A DNA stretch of 64,000 bases from DATGPD01 sp031423015 (lineage in GTDB: Bacteria; Planctomycetota; UBA1135; UBA2386), in assembly GCA_031423015.1 (NCBI GenBank), contig JANPER010000135.1, forward strand, positions 27,496 through 91,495, in the 5' to 3' direction. Below the pieces are notes generated by a model that was given only the letters and a program-made list of their open reading frames with translations, made no database searches and was not told the DNA's origin. The translations under genes and the position numbers were made by a program. Of this stretch, positions 18,301 through 27,209 are shown in pieces. Each line of letters starts with the position of its first letter. Within the stretch, counting starts at the first letter, position 1.

Positions 18301-19763
18301 CGCGCCGCCGCCGACTCGTTCCCCACGCGGTCGATCGCGGTGATCGCGTAGGCCTCGGGCCGCGCCGGCAGCGTGAACGTTACGTCGCCGCCGCGCACGT
18401 CGGCCAACTGCCAGCGCGAGCCCGACCGCACGTAGAGCGCGAAGAAGCGGATCTCCTGGTCGCCTGACGCCGTCGGCTGCAGGCGCAGGCTGCCGTCGGG
18501 GAGGTCTTCGGCGCGCACCGACGGCGCGGGCGGTGTCTGCCGGCTGAGCCAGGGGCTCGCCGGCACCAGCGCGCGCTCGGCGTACGGGCCGTCGCGCAGC
18601 GCGGTGGCCACGCCGTCGCGGTCGTGCAGCAGCGCCTGCATGCTGAAGTGCACGTTCCCCGTCGCGCCGCGCTCGGCGCGCGTCAGCGCGATCTGCGCCA
18701 CCAGCTCACCCTTGGGCCAGCCCGCCGTGCCCGACTTGCCCGTGTAGTTGCCGATCCAGAGGTGTCGGCCCTCAGGGTTCACCTCACACCACCACGCGAG
18801 CAGCTTGCCGTAGCTCTGTTTCTCTTGCGCGATGGGCCAGTAGAGCTGCGGCGACAGGTAGTCGCACCAGCCTTCGCGCAGCCACTTCTGCACGTCGGCA
18901 TAGAGCTGATCGAACTGATCGATGCCCGCCTTGATGCCGACCGGCAACCCGGGCCGGGCGATGCCGAAGGGGCTGATGCCGAACTTGACCCACGGCTTGG
19001 TGTCGCGCACGGCGCGCGCGATGCCTTCGACCATCTGGTCGACGTTGCTGCGGCGCCAGTCGGCGCGCGTGCCGCGATACCCCGCGCGCTGCGCCGCGGC
19101 AAAGCTCGCGTCGTCGGGGAAGGCGATGCCGTTCTTTGGGTACGGATAGAAGTAGTCGTCGATGTGCACGCCGTCGACGTCGTAGCGCGTGACGACATCG
19201 ACGATCGCGCGCAGGGTGCGCTCGCGCGCGGCGGGGCGGCCTGGATCGAGCCAGAGGAAGTCGCCGTAATCGACGCACAGGTCGGTGCTGCGCGCGACGT
19301 GACTCTCCGCGTTGATCGAGCGCGACGCCGCGTGGCGCGCACGGAACGGATTGAACCAAGCGTGCAGCTCGAGGCCGCGCGCATGCGCGCCGTCGACCGC
19401 AAACTGCAGCGGATCCCACAGCGGCTCCGGTGCCTTGCCTTCGGTGCCGGTCAGCCACTGCGACCACGGCTCGTGCGGCGAGGGGTAGAACGCGTCGCAG
19501 GCCGCTCGCACCTGCAGGATGATCGCGTTGAGGTGCAGGGCGCGCGCGCGATCGAGGATCGCGGTCAGTTCCTGCTGCTGGTTCGCGACGCTCAGGCCCT
19601 TGCTGCTGGGCCAGTCGATGTTGGTGACGGTCGCGACCCACACGCCGCGGAACTCGCGGCTAGTCGGTCCTCGGCCAGTTTGGGGCGGACCCTGCGAGCG
19701 CGGGGTCGCGCCCAGGGTGAGGGCCACGATCGTGGCCACGAGCCCGCGGCAAAACCCTCGCAC
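18297..19763 (-). CDS. secreted glycoside-hydrolase-like protein (GHL10/DUF187 family)
   Basis: A 488-residue exported protein with a signal peptide (about residues 1-24), then a TIM-barrel-like domain of the GHL10/DUF187 family. Visible blocks are REFRGVWVATVTNIDWPSSKG, LNAIILQVRAACDAFYPS, LELHAWFNPFRA, VDGVHIDDYFYPYPK and FGISPFGIARPG. The C-terminal 90 residues look like a fibronectin-type beta domain (QEIRFFALYVRSGSRWQLADV). Family members are thought to act on glycans; the substrate is not predictable. It lies between the methyltransferase and the SGNH hydrolase, with a 2-base gap and a 4-base overlap, so the three may form an envelope-glycan operon. Confidence 0.88.
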   Translation of the reverse strand: MRGFCRGLVATIVALTLGATPRSQGPPQTGRGPTSREFRGVWVATVTNIDWPSSKGLSVANQQQELTAILDRARALHLNAIILQVRAACDAFYPSPHEPWSQWLTGTEGKAPEPLWDPLQFAVDGAHARGLELHAWFNPFRARHAASRSINAESHVARSTDLCVDYGDFLWLDPGRPAARERTLRAIVDVVTRYDVDGVHIDDYFYPYPKNGIAFPDDASFAAAQRAGYRGTRADWRRSNVDQMVEGIARAVRDTKPWVKFGISPFGIARPGLPVGIKAGIDQFDQLYADVQKWLREGWCDYLSPQLYWPIAQEKQSYGKLLAWWCEVNPEGRHLWIGNYTGKSGTAGWPKGELVAQIALTRAERGATGNVHFSMQALLHDRDGVATALRDGPYAERALVPASPWLSRQTPPAPSVRAEDLPDGSLRLQPTASGDQEIRFFALYVRSGSRWQLADVRGGDVTFTLPARPEAYAITAIDRVGNESAAAR

Positions 19764-19765
19764 GA

Positions 19766-20557
19766 TCAGTTCACCCGGCCCGACTGCGGGGTCGACTGCG
19801 AATGGTCAGGCAGCCGCACGGCCTTGATCACCAGCGCGTCGCCGAACAGGACGGGGCGCGAGAACATCTGCTGGAAGGTCTCGCGCCAGATGTCGCGCAG
19901 GCCTTCGCCGCGCAGCTCGTAGGCGAAGACGAAGCGCGTCATCAGCCAGGCGAACGGCACGAACGGCGCAAACAGGTAGGTCGCGGCTTTGTAGCGGTTG
20001 GTGGTGATGCGCGTGATCTTGAACCCCACGCGGTGGAGCATGTACCGCAGCTTGTGGAACTCGAGCATGTTGATGTGGTGCAGCGGGTCAGGTTGGCGCT
20101 CGTCGAGGGGCGTCTTGCGTCCGTTGTGAAAGCCAGTCCAGAACCACCGCCAACGCGAGCGCAGCGACGAGATGTTGGGCGTCGACCAGATCACCACGCC
20201 GCCTGCGCGCAGCACGCGCGCGCACTCCTGCGCAAAGTCGTACGGCCGCTCGATGTGCTCGATGCCGTCGACACACAGCACGGCGTCGAGCGTGCCATCG
20301 TCGCACGGCAGAGTCTTGTTCATGTTGGCGGCCACGAAGTTGATTCCTGCGCCGCGATGCCGGGTGACGAGGTCGCCGCCGGTCACCTCGTAGCCGCGGG
20401 CGACGAGCTGCTCGCACAAGGCGCCTTCGCCACACGGGATGTCGAGCACGCGACGTACGCCTTTCTCTTCGGCGAGCAGCGCGAGCACCTTCTCGTGCGT
20501 GCCGCGCGCCGCCATCGCGCGGCTCGTCGCCCTTGGTTGCGTGGCTGCCTGAACCAT
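19766..20557 (-). CDS. class I SAM-dependent methyltransferase
   Basis: A 263-residue protein with the Rossmann methyltransferase core: VLDIPCGEGALCEQL (motif I), VTGGDLV, NKTLPCDDGTLDAVLCVDGIEHIERP and VLRAGGVVIWSTPN. The C-terminal third (FHKLRYMLHRVGFKI, then a hydrophobic FAPFVPFAWLMTRFVF) suggests membrane contact or a lipid or sugar acceptor. TATCGT ends 6 bases before the ATG, so this is probably the leaderless first gene of the minus-strand cluster running to 17168. Confidence 0.85.
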   Translation of the reverse strand: MVQAATQPRATSRAMAARGTHEKVLALLAEEKGVRRVLDIPCGEGALCEQLVARGYEVTGGDLVTRHRGAGINFVAANMNKTLPCDDGTLDAVLCVDGIEHIERPYDFAQECARVLRAGGVVIWSTPNISSLRSRWRWFWTGFHNGRKTPLDERQPDPLHHINMLEFHKLRYMLHRVGFKITRITTNRYKAATYLFAPFVPFAWLMTRFVFAYELRGEGLRDIWRETFQQMFSRPVLFGDALVIKAVRLPDHSQSTPQSGRVN

Positions 20558-20733
20558 GCGCCGACGATACTCGCTGTGTTGTCGAACCGAGCGGTGGTCT
20601 GCCTGACTTCAGGGACGCGTTCGCCAGACAAACTCAGGGTCTGTCTTTCGCTGCCGCGGCGGCGACGCGACACTCGGCGCCGCTTGCTGCGACCCAACCC
20701 CGATCCCGCCACCACTCAGGGCCCTTGCAGCCC

Positions 20734-22008
20734 ATGAATCCCTACCTCCAACTCGCGGGAGCCAGCGCGTTCAGCGCGCGCGGCGGTGAACTCTGCTGCG
20801 AAGACCTGCGGGTCAGCGACCTCGCCGCGCGTTTTGGCACGCCGCTCTACGTGTACAGCCACGCCACCATGGTGGAACGCTACGCGCGCCTGCGTGCGGC
20901 GTTCGGCGCCAGTGCGCACGTGTGCTACGCGGTGAAGGCCAACAGCAACCTGCACCTGCTGCGCTTGTTTGCGTCGCTCGGTGCTGGCTTCGACTTGGTG
21001 AGCCGCGGCGAGCTGCGCCGGTTGCAGGCGGCGGGTGTGCCGACGCGCGACGCGGTGATGGCGGGCGTCGCCAAGGACGACGACGACATCGACGAAGCGC
21101 TCACCGCCGGCATTCTCTTGTTCAACGTCGAGTCGCCGCACGAGTTGGCTTTGCTCGATGCCGCTGGCGCGCGGCATGGTCGGCGCGTGCCGGTGGCGCT
21201 GCGCGTGAACCCCGACGTCGACGCCAAGACGCACGCGCACATCAGCACCGGCAAGAAGGAGAACAAGTTCGGCGTCGGGCTCTCGGCGTTGACCGCGGTC
21301 GTCGCCAGCGTGCGCCGCAGCCCGCATCTCGAGCTGGCCGGGTATCACGTGCACCTCGGGTCGCAGTTGCGCGCGATGCAGCCGTACCTCGATGCGTTCG
21401 CCAAGGTCGAGGCGTTCCTCGATGCCGATCCGGCGCATCGCGACGGCGTGCGCTATTACGACCTCGGCGGCGGGTTTGGCGTCGGCTATGGCGACGCGAG
21501 CGCGGTCCTCGACGTGGACGCGTTGGCGAAGGTCCTCTTGCCGCGGCTGGCGGCGCGCGCCCTCACGCCGATCATCGAGCCGGGCCGCTATCTGGTGGCC
21601 GACGCCGGCATCTTGGTGACCCGCGTCCTTGGCACCAAGGCAGGCGGCGCCCGCGACTTCGTGCTCGTCGACGCGGCGATGAACGATCTGCTGCGGCCGG
21701 CGCTCTACGACGCCCACCATGAGATCGCGCCGGTTCGTGGCGGCGCGCCGCCCGCGGCGCGCGCCGTCGACATCGTGGGCCCGGTGTGCGAAAGCAGCGA
21801 TTTCCTGGCGCGCGACCGTCGCCTGCCGGCTGTGGCCCGCGGCGACCTCCTGGCGGTGTTCTCGGCGGGGGCGTACGGTGTTTCCATGGCTTCCAACTAC
21901 AACAGCCGCCGTCGTCCTGCCGAAGTGCTGGTCGACGGTGCGACCGCGCGGCTCATTCGCCGTCGCGAGCGCTTCGAGGATCTGTGGGCGGCCGAGGTGG
22001 ATGCATGA
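20734..22008 (+). CDS. lysA: diaminopimelate decarboxylase
   Basis: The last step of lysine synthesis, a PLP enzyme converting meso-diaminopimelate to lysine. The 424-residue product has the PLP lysine in CYAVKANSN (about residue 70), the HVHLGSQL segment, YYDLGGGFGVGY, IIEPGRYLVADAG and the active-site Cys-x-Ser region GPVCESSDFLA, ending with the conserved MASNYNSRRRPAEV. ATG at 20734 gives a standard length. The last 54 codons are also present, 97% identical, at 26560-26723: a foreign-looking islet has entered exactly at the gene's end while the reading frame stayed whole. Confidence 0.95.
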   Translation: MNPYLQLAGASAFSARGGELCCEDLRVSDLAARFGTPLYVYSHATMVERYARLRAAFGASAHVCYAVKANSNLHLLRLFASLGAGFDLVSRGELRRLQAAGVPTRDAVMAGVAKDDDDIDEALTAGILLFNVESPHELALLDAAGARHGRRVPVALRVNPDVDAKTHAHISTGKKENKFGVGLSALTAVVASVRRSPHLELAGYHVHLGSQLRAMQPYLDAFAKVEAFLDADPAHRDGVRYYDLGGGFGVGYGDASAVLDVDALAKVLLPRLAARALTPIIEPGRYLVADAGILVTRVLGTKAGGARDFVLVDAAMNDLLRPALYDAHHEIAPVRGGAPPAARAVDIVGPVCESSDFLARDRRLPAVARGDLLAVFSAGAYGVSMASNYNSRRRPAEVLVDGATARLIRRRERFEDLWAAEVDA

Positions 22009-22013
22009 AGATC
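21850..22013 (+). repeat. left copy of the 164-bp lysA-end direct repeat
   Basis: It aligns without gaps to 26560-26723 with 5 mismatches. It covers the last 159 bases of lysA plus ATGAAGATC, the start of the lipoprotein gene that now follows only the right copy. Confidence 0.9.
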
Positions 22014-22244
22014 GCGCGCGACGGCCGCCTCGATGGCCGTGCGCAGTTGCGCACCGAGCAGCCAGTGTTCAGCGCAGCGCGGAATGTCCGGTGTGTGACG
22101 AGGCGGGGCGCGGCGATTCGGTGTGGGGTGAGGCCGTTGCGCGCCGGTGATGCCTGCGCGACAGGTTCATCGCCTCGCCGTGTCGTTCACACGCGGGCTC
22201 ACGCGTTGGCAACACTTGCTGCCGCGCTGCGAGAGTGGCGAGCC

Positions 22245-23333
22245 TCACTGATACGAGAGCTTCAGCACAGGCATGCGCCAAAGTTCAACCGTGCCGGTGT
22301 CCGGGAGCGGGCCATTCGGTGTCGCGGCCGAGGTGACGATGCCGGCATCCAACGACGCGGGAGAGGTTGCCAACTCGATCTTGAGACCGTTGGACGAACT
22401 CAGGGTAGACAGGCCTTCAATGTTCAACCATTGTACATAGAAGCAGGCACCCAATGCAGCGGGTTCGGCAGGCATGTCGAGGTGGACGTTCGCTCCCGCA
22501 ATTGTGCGAGCACCGACAGCCCCGCCGACCATCACCGGGAGCATGACCAGAGGGTCCATCTGCAAGAAGCACCCCGGCGCACCATAGGCCGCCAGTGAGA
22601 TTGGAGGCACCTGGTTCGAGCCGAGCATGAATACGTCCACGCTGAGGGCGCGAGCTAGGTGCACGAAGCGCACCGTCGAGCCGGCGCGAAGCGATCGTGA
22701 GTCGGCTGACGCGGTGCGCGCAATCCTGGTGGTTGCGTGTCCACAAGCCAAGCCGAGGTCCGTCACCCGACCAGCGATCCCGTCGGCCACGAAGTCAGCG
22801 CGCCACCGCGTCGTCGTGGCCCCCACAACGGGCGCACCATCCACTTGCACCACCAGCACACCGCCCTGATACGTGAAAGGGGTCGCCAGCGGAATCGATA
22901 TGACATGCGCCGCACCCCACGTCGCCGCATTCCGGTCCGCAAGACGCGGCGAGGCCGGTAGCGACACATTGCCTTGGAAAACCGTGATTGTCGTACCCAG
23001 ATGATTGTCAGCAAAGCGGGGGCGCACATCGTTCACGGTTGTCGCGTTGGAGGCAGACATGGTGACCGTGAGTGCAGCGGTGCCGGCTGCGTGGGGTTCA
23101 ACGAAGCCATCGCGACGCAGGGCGACCGCCGTGATCTGACGTCCGACCAGAACATTGAGATGGGAAGGCCCCAAGATGATCTGTTGTCGTACGCGCGTCA
23201 CCGTGCCGGCAAGGTGGCCGCTGGCGTTCCCGTCTTGGCTCACGGCGCCGGTCGGGATGATGAGCGAAGATTGCGCGTGAAGGGCGACGGCGAAGGCTGA
23301 CGCTAGAGCAAGACCGCAAGCGAATGGTTGCAT
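22245..23333 (-). CDS. secreted protein of unknown function (islet)
   Basis: A 362-residue protein with a signal peptide (FACGLALASAFAVALHAQ) and a long beta-rich extracellular part containing scattered Thr/Ser/Val strands and four cysteines. It has the general character of planctomycetal exported hypothetical proteins but no family I can name. It is the last gene of a three-gene minus-strand run with 2- and 4-base gaps, so the three are probably co-transcribed and perhaps co-functional. Confidence 0.75.
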   Translation of the reverse strand: MQPFACGLALASAFAVALHAQSSLIIPTGAVSQDGNASGHLAGTVTRVRQQIILGPSHLNVLVGRQITAVALRRDGFVEPHAAGTAALTVTMSASNATTVNDVRPRFADNHLGTTITVFQGNVSLPASPRLADRNAATWGAAHVISIPLATPFTYQGGVLVVQVDGAPVVGATTTRWRADFVADGIAGRVTDLGLACGHATTRIARTASADSRSLRAGSTVRFVHLARALSVDVFMLGSNQVPPISLAAYGAPGCFLQMDPLVMLPVMVGGAVGARTIAGANVHLDMPAEPAALGACFYVQWLNIEGLSTLSSSNGLKIELATSPASLDAGIVTSAATPNGPLPDTGTVELWRMPVLKLSYQ

Positions 23334-23335
23334 GG

Positions 23336-23584
23336 CTATTGCTGCGAGTTGATGTCGAAGGTCTCGTTGATCGGCGGATCGCCGAAGTCAGTCACAGTGA
23401 AAGTCTGGCCGCCGCTTCCTGGGGTAGAGATCTCGATCTCACCATTGGGTGGGCTGTACTCGCGAACCTCTCCATCGGGGTCGAGGCTCACATACCAGGG
23501 TCCGGGGCCTGGAACACTGATCAAGACAGACTGACCGGCAACCGCGGGATTCGGAGAAATCGAAATCTGCGGGTTGCGGTTCAT
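23336..23584 (-). CDS. small Pro/Gly-rich protein of unknown function (islet)
   Basis: 82 residues, no signal peptide, beta-rich with an Ig-like feel (ISISPNPAVAGQSVLISVPGPG...VREYSPPNGEIEIS...FTVTDFGDPP). The SPNPAVAGQSV opening is common at the start of bacterial Ig-like domains. It is wedged between two islet genes with gaps of 2 and 4 bases, which supports it being real. Role unknown. Confidence 0.6.
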   Translation of the reverse strand: MNRNPQISISPNPAVAGQSVLISVPGPGPWYVSLDPDGEVREYSPPNGEIEISTPGSGGQTFTVTDFGDPPINETFDINSQQ

Positions 23585-23588
23585 CGGC

Positions 23589-24056
23589 TCACTTGGTGAG
23601 CAGTTCGAGCGATTGTTCGAACTGCTTCACCTGATTTGGAACCTCATGCACGCCGAACGTTGGAAGCAGGCGCTTGGCCAAGCGCGCGTCGCGACGAGAT
23701 ACCGCCGCGTCAGCCAGCCGCGCGAAGCCCGACCACAAAACCGAATCGGGTGGCAACCGATTGAGCACCAGAAGGAAAGACTGGTGCGCGTCGACCAGCG
23801 CGTCGAGCGGACCTTGGGCGAGATCACGCGCATATTGCCGCCGGCTCTCGAGTGGGGAGTCCGCGACTGAGTCTTCTGCCTCAACTTTGACGCTCGCCCG
23901 CCCGAGGAAAAAGCCTCCGATGGCTGCGCCAACGCCAAGGGCTCCCATGGCCAAGAAGGCACGTCGCGTTCTCTTGCGAAAATGGTCGAACTTGTCGGCC
24001 TTCTTGAACGCCTTGCGCATCGCGCGCTGTTGGCTGGGGAACAAACCGGGGCGCAT
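23589..24056 (-). CDS. single-pass membrane protein of unknown function (islet)
   Basis: 155 residues from the ATG at 24056: a basic cytoplasmic segment (FKKADKFDHFRKRTRR), one membrane helix (AFLAMGALGVGAAIGGFFLG) and an outer alpha-helical part of about 100 residues (YARDLAQGPLDALVDAHQSFLLVLNRLP...). First gene of the three-gene islet operon. An upstream in-frame start at 24125 would add 23 residues. Function not recognised. Confidence 0.65.
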   Translation of the reverse strand: MRPGLFPSQQRAMRKAFKKADKFDHFRKRTRRAFLAMGALGVGAAIGGFFLGRASVKVEAEDSVADSPLESRRQYARDLAQGPLDALVDAHQSFLLVLNRLPPDSVLWSGFARLADAAVSRRDARLAKRLLPTFGVHEVPNQVKQFEQSLELLTK

Positions 24057-24277
24057 GAAACCTCCGAAGCTGTTGAGAGACCCCGGAAGGCTAGGGATGC
24101 GGATGCGACCGGTCAACGCCCGCAACCAATCAGACCAACACCAACACCCGCTCGACCGTCATGCAGAACGAGTCCCTGGCCGCCAACAACTCTGCGGTCG
24201 GTGGGCGATCGCATGCCGTGCCGCCGCGCGTTCTCTGCCGGCTGTGCAGACATCGCCGCGCCCCTCTCTCTTCGTTC

Positions 24278-26524
24278 TTACGACTCCGCTTCGAGCCCCA
24301 ACTCGCGCAGCATCTCGTCGCGCGGCACCAAGCCGCGCATCACCCCACTGGGTCCGTGCGGGTCGGGATAGGAACGGATCAGGCGCGCAACGCGGCGACG
24401 GCCGTCTTTCGTGCGACAGGCCTGGCGCGGGGTCTGGCCGCCAAGCGCCGGGATCGACTCGTCGAGCCAACCCATGTAGCGGCTGTGCAGCATCGGGCGC
24501 ATCAACTCGGCGGCGTCTGCGCCGGCGAGGTCGGGCTCGGCTTCAGCTTCTGTCGACCTCAGGGCGTCGTCGGGGGTGACCTCGCGGGGGTCGCGATGCG
24601 TCACGCTGCGCTCGTTCACGCCAGGGATCAACGAGAGCCACCGGCGTAGCCGCGCCAGGCGTTCTTCGGAGTTGACCTCGGCTACCAGCTCATCGCCGAT
24701 GAACTCCATGCGCGCGTGCAGCACTTGACTCTCGCCACGCGCCGCGAACCAGATGAGATGGCCCGCCTCGTCGTCCTCGACATCGGGGCGCGACAGGATC
24801 GCCGTTCGGGCGGCAGCTTGGTCGTCGACGCCGTAGCTGACGGCGATGGCCGCAAGCACCTCGCCGTCGCTGTTGACCAAGGAGATTGGCGCGCGCTGCT
24901 GCTCTGCGATCCACTCCCACAGCCGGCCAATGAGGTGCGGCGCGCGTGACAGGCCTTCGTGCGTCAACTCGAGGCCCTGAGCCTCGAGCCACGCGCAAGC
25001 ATGATCCTCGCGTGGATCCAACGCGCAGCTGAAGGCGCTGGCAAAGAAGAACGCGCCGGCGCGATACACGCGCATGAACATCGTTCCGCCGACCTCCGTG
25101 GTCTCCGAGAGGGATCGATCGTGCACGCGGAAGGTGTCGCCGGTGAGGATGTCGCACAAATCGATCGTCGCGCCGCGCTCGAGGTCGGCGACGCGATACA
25201 GCGACAAGACGGCCTTGTTGCGCGCTGCCAAAATGGTCCGCAACGGCGTCGGCCATTCGGCTTGTTGCAGGATCTTCTCGGCCAAGGTTCGCTTGTAGCG
25301 CTCATCTCGGCGATAGAACACGAGCCACTCGATCGCGGTGTGAAACGTCAGGTCACTGCTGGCGAACGGATCGACCTTGTTGCCGAGGAAGGGCTTGATC
25401 ACGTTGCGCTTCAGCAAGCCTTCTCGCTTCGCAATCAAGACGGACAGCTCGGTGACCTGCGCATCGACATCCTTCCAAGCGTCGAGGTCGTCGTCGTCTG
25501 GGTTGGTGTCACGCGCGTCTTCGTGCGCGCCGGCGTCGCCAGAATCCATCGCTGCACCGAGCGCGGCGATCACGGCGTTGAGCTCGATCGGGGTGGCCAC
25601 GTGATCGCAAGCGACGCCCAGCGCGCTGAGCGCCGGGCTGAGCGCCTGATGAATCGCCGCCACGTCGGTATCGATGCGCGCCGGCAAGCCGCGCTTCTGC
25701 TTGCGCTTGCCGCGGCACAGGTCGAACAACAGCGTCGCGATCGCGCTGGGGTCGATCGCCAAGGTGGCGGTCAGGTCGACGATCCGGCGCTTGTGCCTGT
25801 CGAACACCACCACCGCACGCAATTGTCGATCGTCGTCGGCGATCACTGCGGGCAGCGCCGGCACGGCGACAAGCCAACTGCGCTTGGTGCGTGGCAGGTC
25901 TTTGAGGTCGGCTGGCAGCAACACCGGGCCGGCGTGCGGGATCGGATCGGCGCCAGCGTAGTTCTCATACTTGGCGCGCACGTCGGGTTTGTCGGGGCGA
26001 CCTTCGACGGTGAGCGTCCAAATCGCGGCCGGCCCGGAGGGCGCGATCGAACCGGGGCGCAACAGCCCCTGGCCCTCTGCCTGCAACATCCCGGACAACA
26101 CCCGCAGCATCAGCTCGTGCTCCGCACGCCGCATGGGTCGCGACCGCTTGCCGGGCTCCTTGGCCATGAAGACCGGCGCCATCGGTCCAGAGAAGCGGGC
26201 CTCGCGCAGGAGCTCTTCGAGGCCGGGGGCGACCTGGTTCGCAGGTTCGATGGTCAGGCTGAGCATGTGCCAACCGGCGATCACCTCTTCGCGGTTGCCG
26301 TCATTCAACATGCTGCGGAGCGTCATCAGCGCGTCGGGGCCGCGGTAGAGGCATAGACCGAACTCCTGGCCCGGGCTGCCGATGATCGAGGCCAACAACG
26401 GCAGCGGATCCTCGGGCACCCGGAGACCGACGATGTGCTCGCTGGGGTGCTTTCGCCACAGGCCCTTGTCGTAGAAACGAAGGGCGGCCTGCACCAGCGT
26501 GCGCGCGAGACGAGTTCGATCCAT
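24278..26524 (-). CDS. large soluble protein of unknown function (islet)
   Basis: A 748-residue soluble protein without signal or membrane segments, starting at ATG 26524. Its end (SRYMGWLDESIPALGGQTPRQACRTKDGRRRVARLIR) resembles the tail seen in proteins with DUF2384-like or SEC-C-linked C-termini, where short basic domains follow large uncharacterised ones. The middle has an acidic linker (DTNPDDDDLDAWKDVD). Nothing catalytic stands out. It starts about 36 bp from the right 164-bp repeat and is the largest cargo of the islet. Confidence 0.75.
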   Translation of the reverse strand: MDRTRLARTLVQAALRFYDKGLWRKHPSEHIVGLRVPEDPLPLLASIIGSPGQEFGLCLYRGPDALMTLRSMLNDGNREEVIAGWHMLSLTIEPANQVAPGLEELLREARFSGPMAPVFMAKEPGKRSRPMRRAEHELMLRVLSGMLQAEGQGLLRPGSIAPSGPAAIWTLTVEGRPDKPDVRAKYENYAGADPIPHAGPVLLPADLKDLPRTKRSWLVAVPALPAVIADDDRQLRAVVVFDRHKRRIVDLTATLAIDPSAIATLLFDLCRGKRKQKRGLPARIDTDVAAIHQALSPALSALGVACDHVATPIELNAVIAALGAAMDSGDAGAHEDARDTNPDDDDLDAWKDVDAQVTELSVLIAKREGLLKRNVIKPFLGNKVDPFASSDLTFHTAIEWLVFYRRDERYKRTLAEKILQQAEWPTPLRTILAARNKAVLSLYRVADLERGATIDLCDILTGDTFRVHDRSLSETTEVGGTMFMRVYRAGAFFFASAFSCALDPREDHACAWLEAQGLELTHEGLSRAPHLIGRLWEWIAEQQRAPISLVNSDGEVLAAIAVSYGVDDQAAARTAILSRPDVEDDEAGHLIWFAARGESQVLHARMEFIGDELVAEVNSEERLARLRRWLSLIPGVNERSVTHRDPREVTPDDALRSTEAEAEPDLAGADAAELMRPMLHSRYMGWLDESIPALGGQTPRQACRTKDGRRRVARLIRSYPDPHGPSGVMRGLVPRDEMLRELGLEAES

Positions 26525-26559
26525 GCTCGCATTCTGACGCACGTCGCGCATTCTCGCGA

Positions 26560-26723
26560 CTGGCGGTGTTCTCGGCGGGGGCGTACGGTGTTTCCATGGC
26601 CTCCAACTACAACAGCCGCCGTCGTCCTGCCGAAGTGATGGTCGACGGTGCGACCGCGCGGCTCATTCGCCGTCGCGAGCGCTTGCCGGATCTGTGGGCG
26701 GCCGAGGTGGATGCATGAAGATC
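26560..26723 (+). repeat. right copy of the 164-bp lysA-end direct repeat
   Basis: A truncated, start-less copy of the lysA 3' end (reads LAVFSAGAYGVSMASNYNSRRR onward and ends at a TGA overlapping the next ATG). Differences from the left copy: two single changes, and a three-base block turning RFEDLW into RLPDLW. Confidence 0.9.
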
Positions 26724-26867
26724 AAGCTGCGTGTGCGGCGCGCGTGCGTGGGCGCGTTGCTCTTGTTGGCAGGTGGCTGTCAGTTTCTGCAGAACGAGTT
26801 CTCGACGCTGAGCGTCGCGCCGCCGAGCGTGCGGGCGCTGCAGGAGCCGGCGCCATCGCCGTGGTGA
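26715..26867 (+). CDS. small putative lipoprotein
   Basis: A 50-residue product with a basic start, a hydrophobic core and a lipobox-like LLAGGC (Cys about residue 22), then QFLQNEFSTLSVAPPSVRALQEPAPSPW. ATGA overlaps the stop of the lysA-end fragment, and its own TGA overlaps the GTG of the next gene, an operon arrangement expected to derive from lysA-lipoprotein-sufU before the islet entered. LysA-linked small lipoproteins of this kind (LptM-like) occur in other bacteria, but homology is not established here. Confidence 0.6.
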   Translation: MKIKLRVRRACVGALLLLAGGCQFLQNEFSTLSVAPPSVRALQEPAPSPW

Positions 26868-27205
26868 GCGAGGCGTTGCGCGCGCTGCTGCGGCAAGCAC
26901 CCGGCGCGGGCGAACTGTCTGGGCCCGACGTGCGCGTGGGGCGTGCCACGCACCCGGTGTGTGGCGATGAGGTCGAACTGTTCCTGCGCGTGCAGCAAGA
27001 CACCGTGGTCGATCTTGCGTGGCGCGCGCGGGGGTGTCCGGCGTGCGTCGCGGTCGCCGCTGCCGCCAAGCAAGCACTCGTCGGCGCGCCGCTCGACGCG
27101 GCCAGCGGCAACCTGGCGCGCGTCGTGCAGAGCCTTGGGGGGCTGGCCGCGACCGAACGCCACGCGCTGAAGTTGATCGACGACGCGCTCCGCGCCGCTC
27201 GCTGA
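26864..27205 (+). CDS. IscU/SufU-like iron-sulfur scaffold domain protein
   Basis: 113 residues resembling NifU/IscU/SufU scaffolds: HPVCGDEVELFLRV matches the NPxCGD motif with its cluster-binding Cys and Asp, and RARGCPACVAVAAAAKQ matches the second Cys motif (GCxxxxAS). The third Cys expected near the C-terminus (around VVQSLGGLAATERHALKL) is absent, though an extra Cys sits in GCPAC. It may be a diverged scaffold or carrier. GTG at 26864 overlaps the lipoprotein stop. No other iron-sulfur assembly genes are nearby. Confidence 0.65.
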   Translation: MSEALRALLRQAPGAGELSGPDVRVGRATHPVCGDEVELFLRVQQDTVVDLAWRARGCPACVAVAAAAKQALVGAPLDAASGNLARVVQSLGGLAATERHALKLIDDALRAAR

Positions 27206-27209
27206 TCGC

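Larger units (their letters stand above)
22014..26559. mobile_element. 4.5-kb islet between duplicated lysA ends
   Basis: This block separates lysA from its apparent former neighbour, the small lipoprotein at 26715, and is bounded by the 164-bp direct repeats. All four genes in it run opposite to lysA. The part around 22.2-24.1 kb looks less GC-rich than its surroundings. No integrase or transposase was found. The 230 bases 22014-22244 hold no supported gene. Confidence 0.65.
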
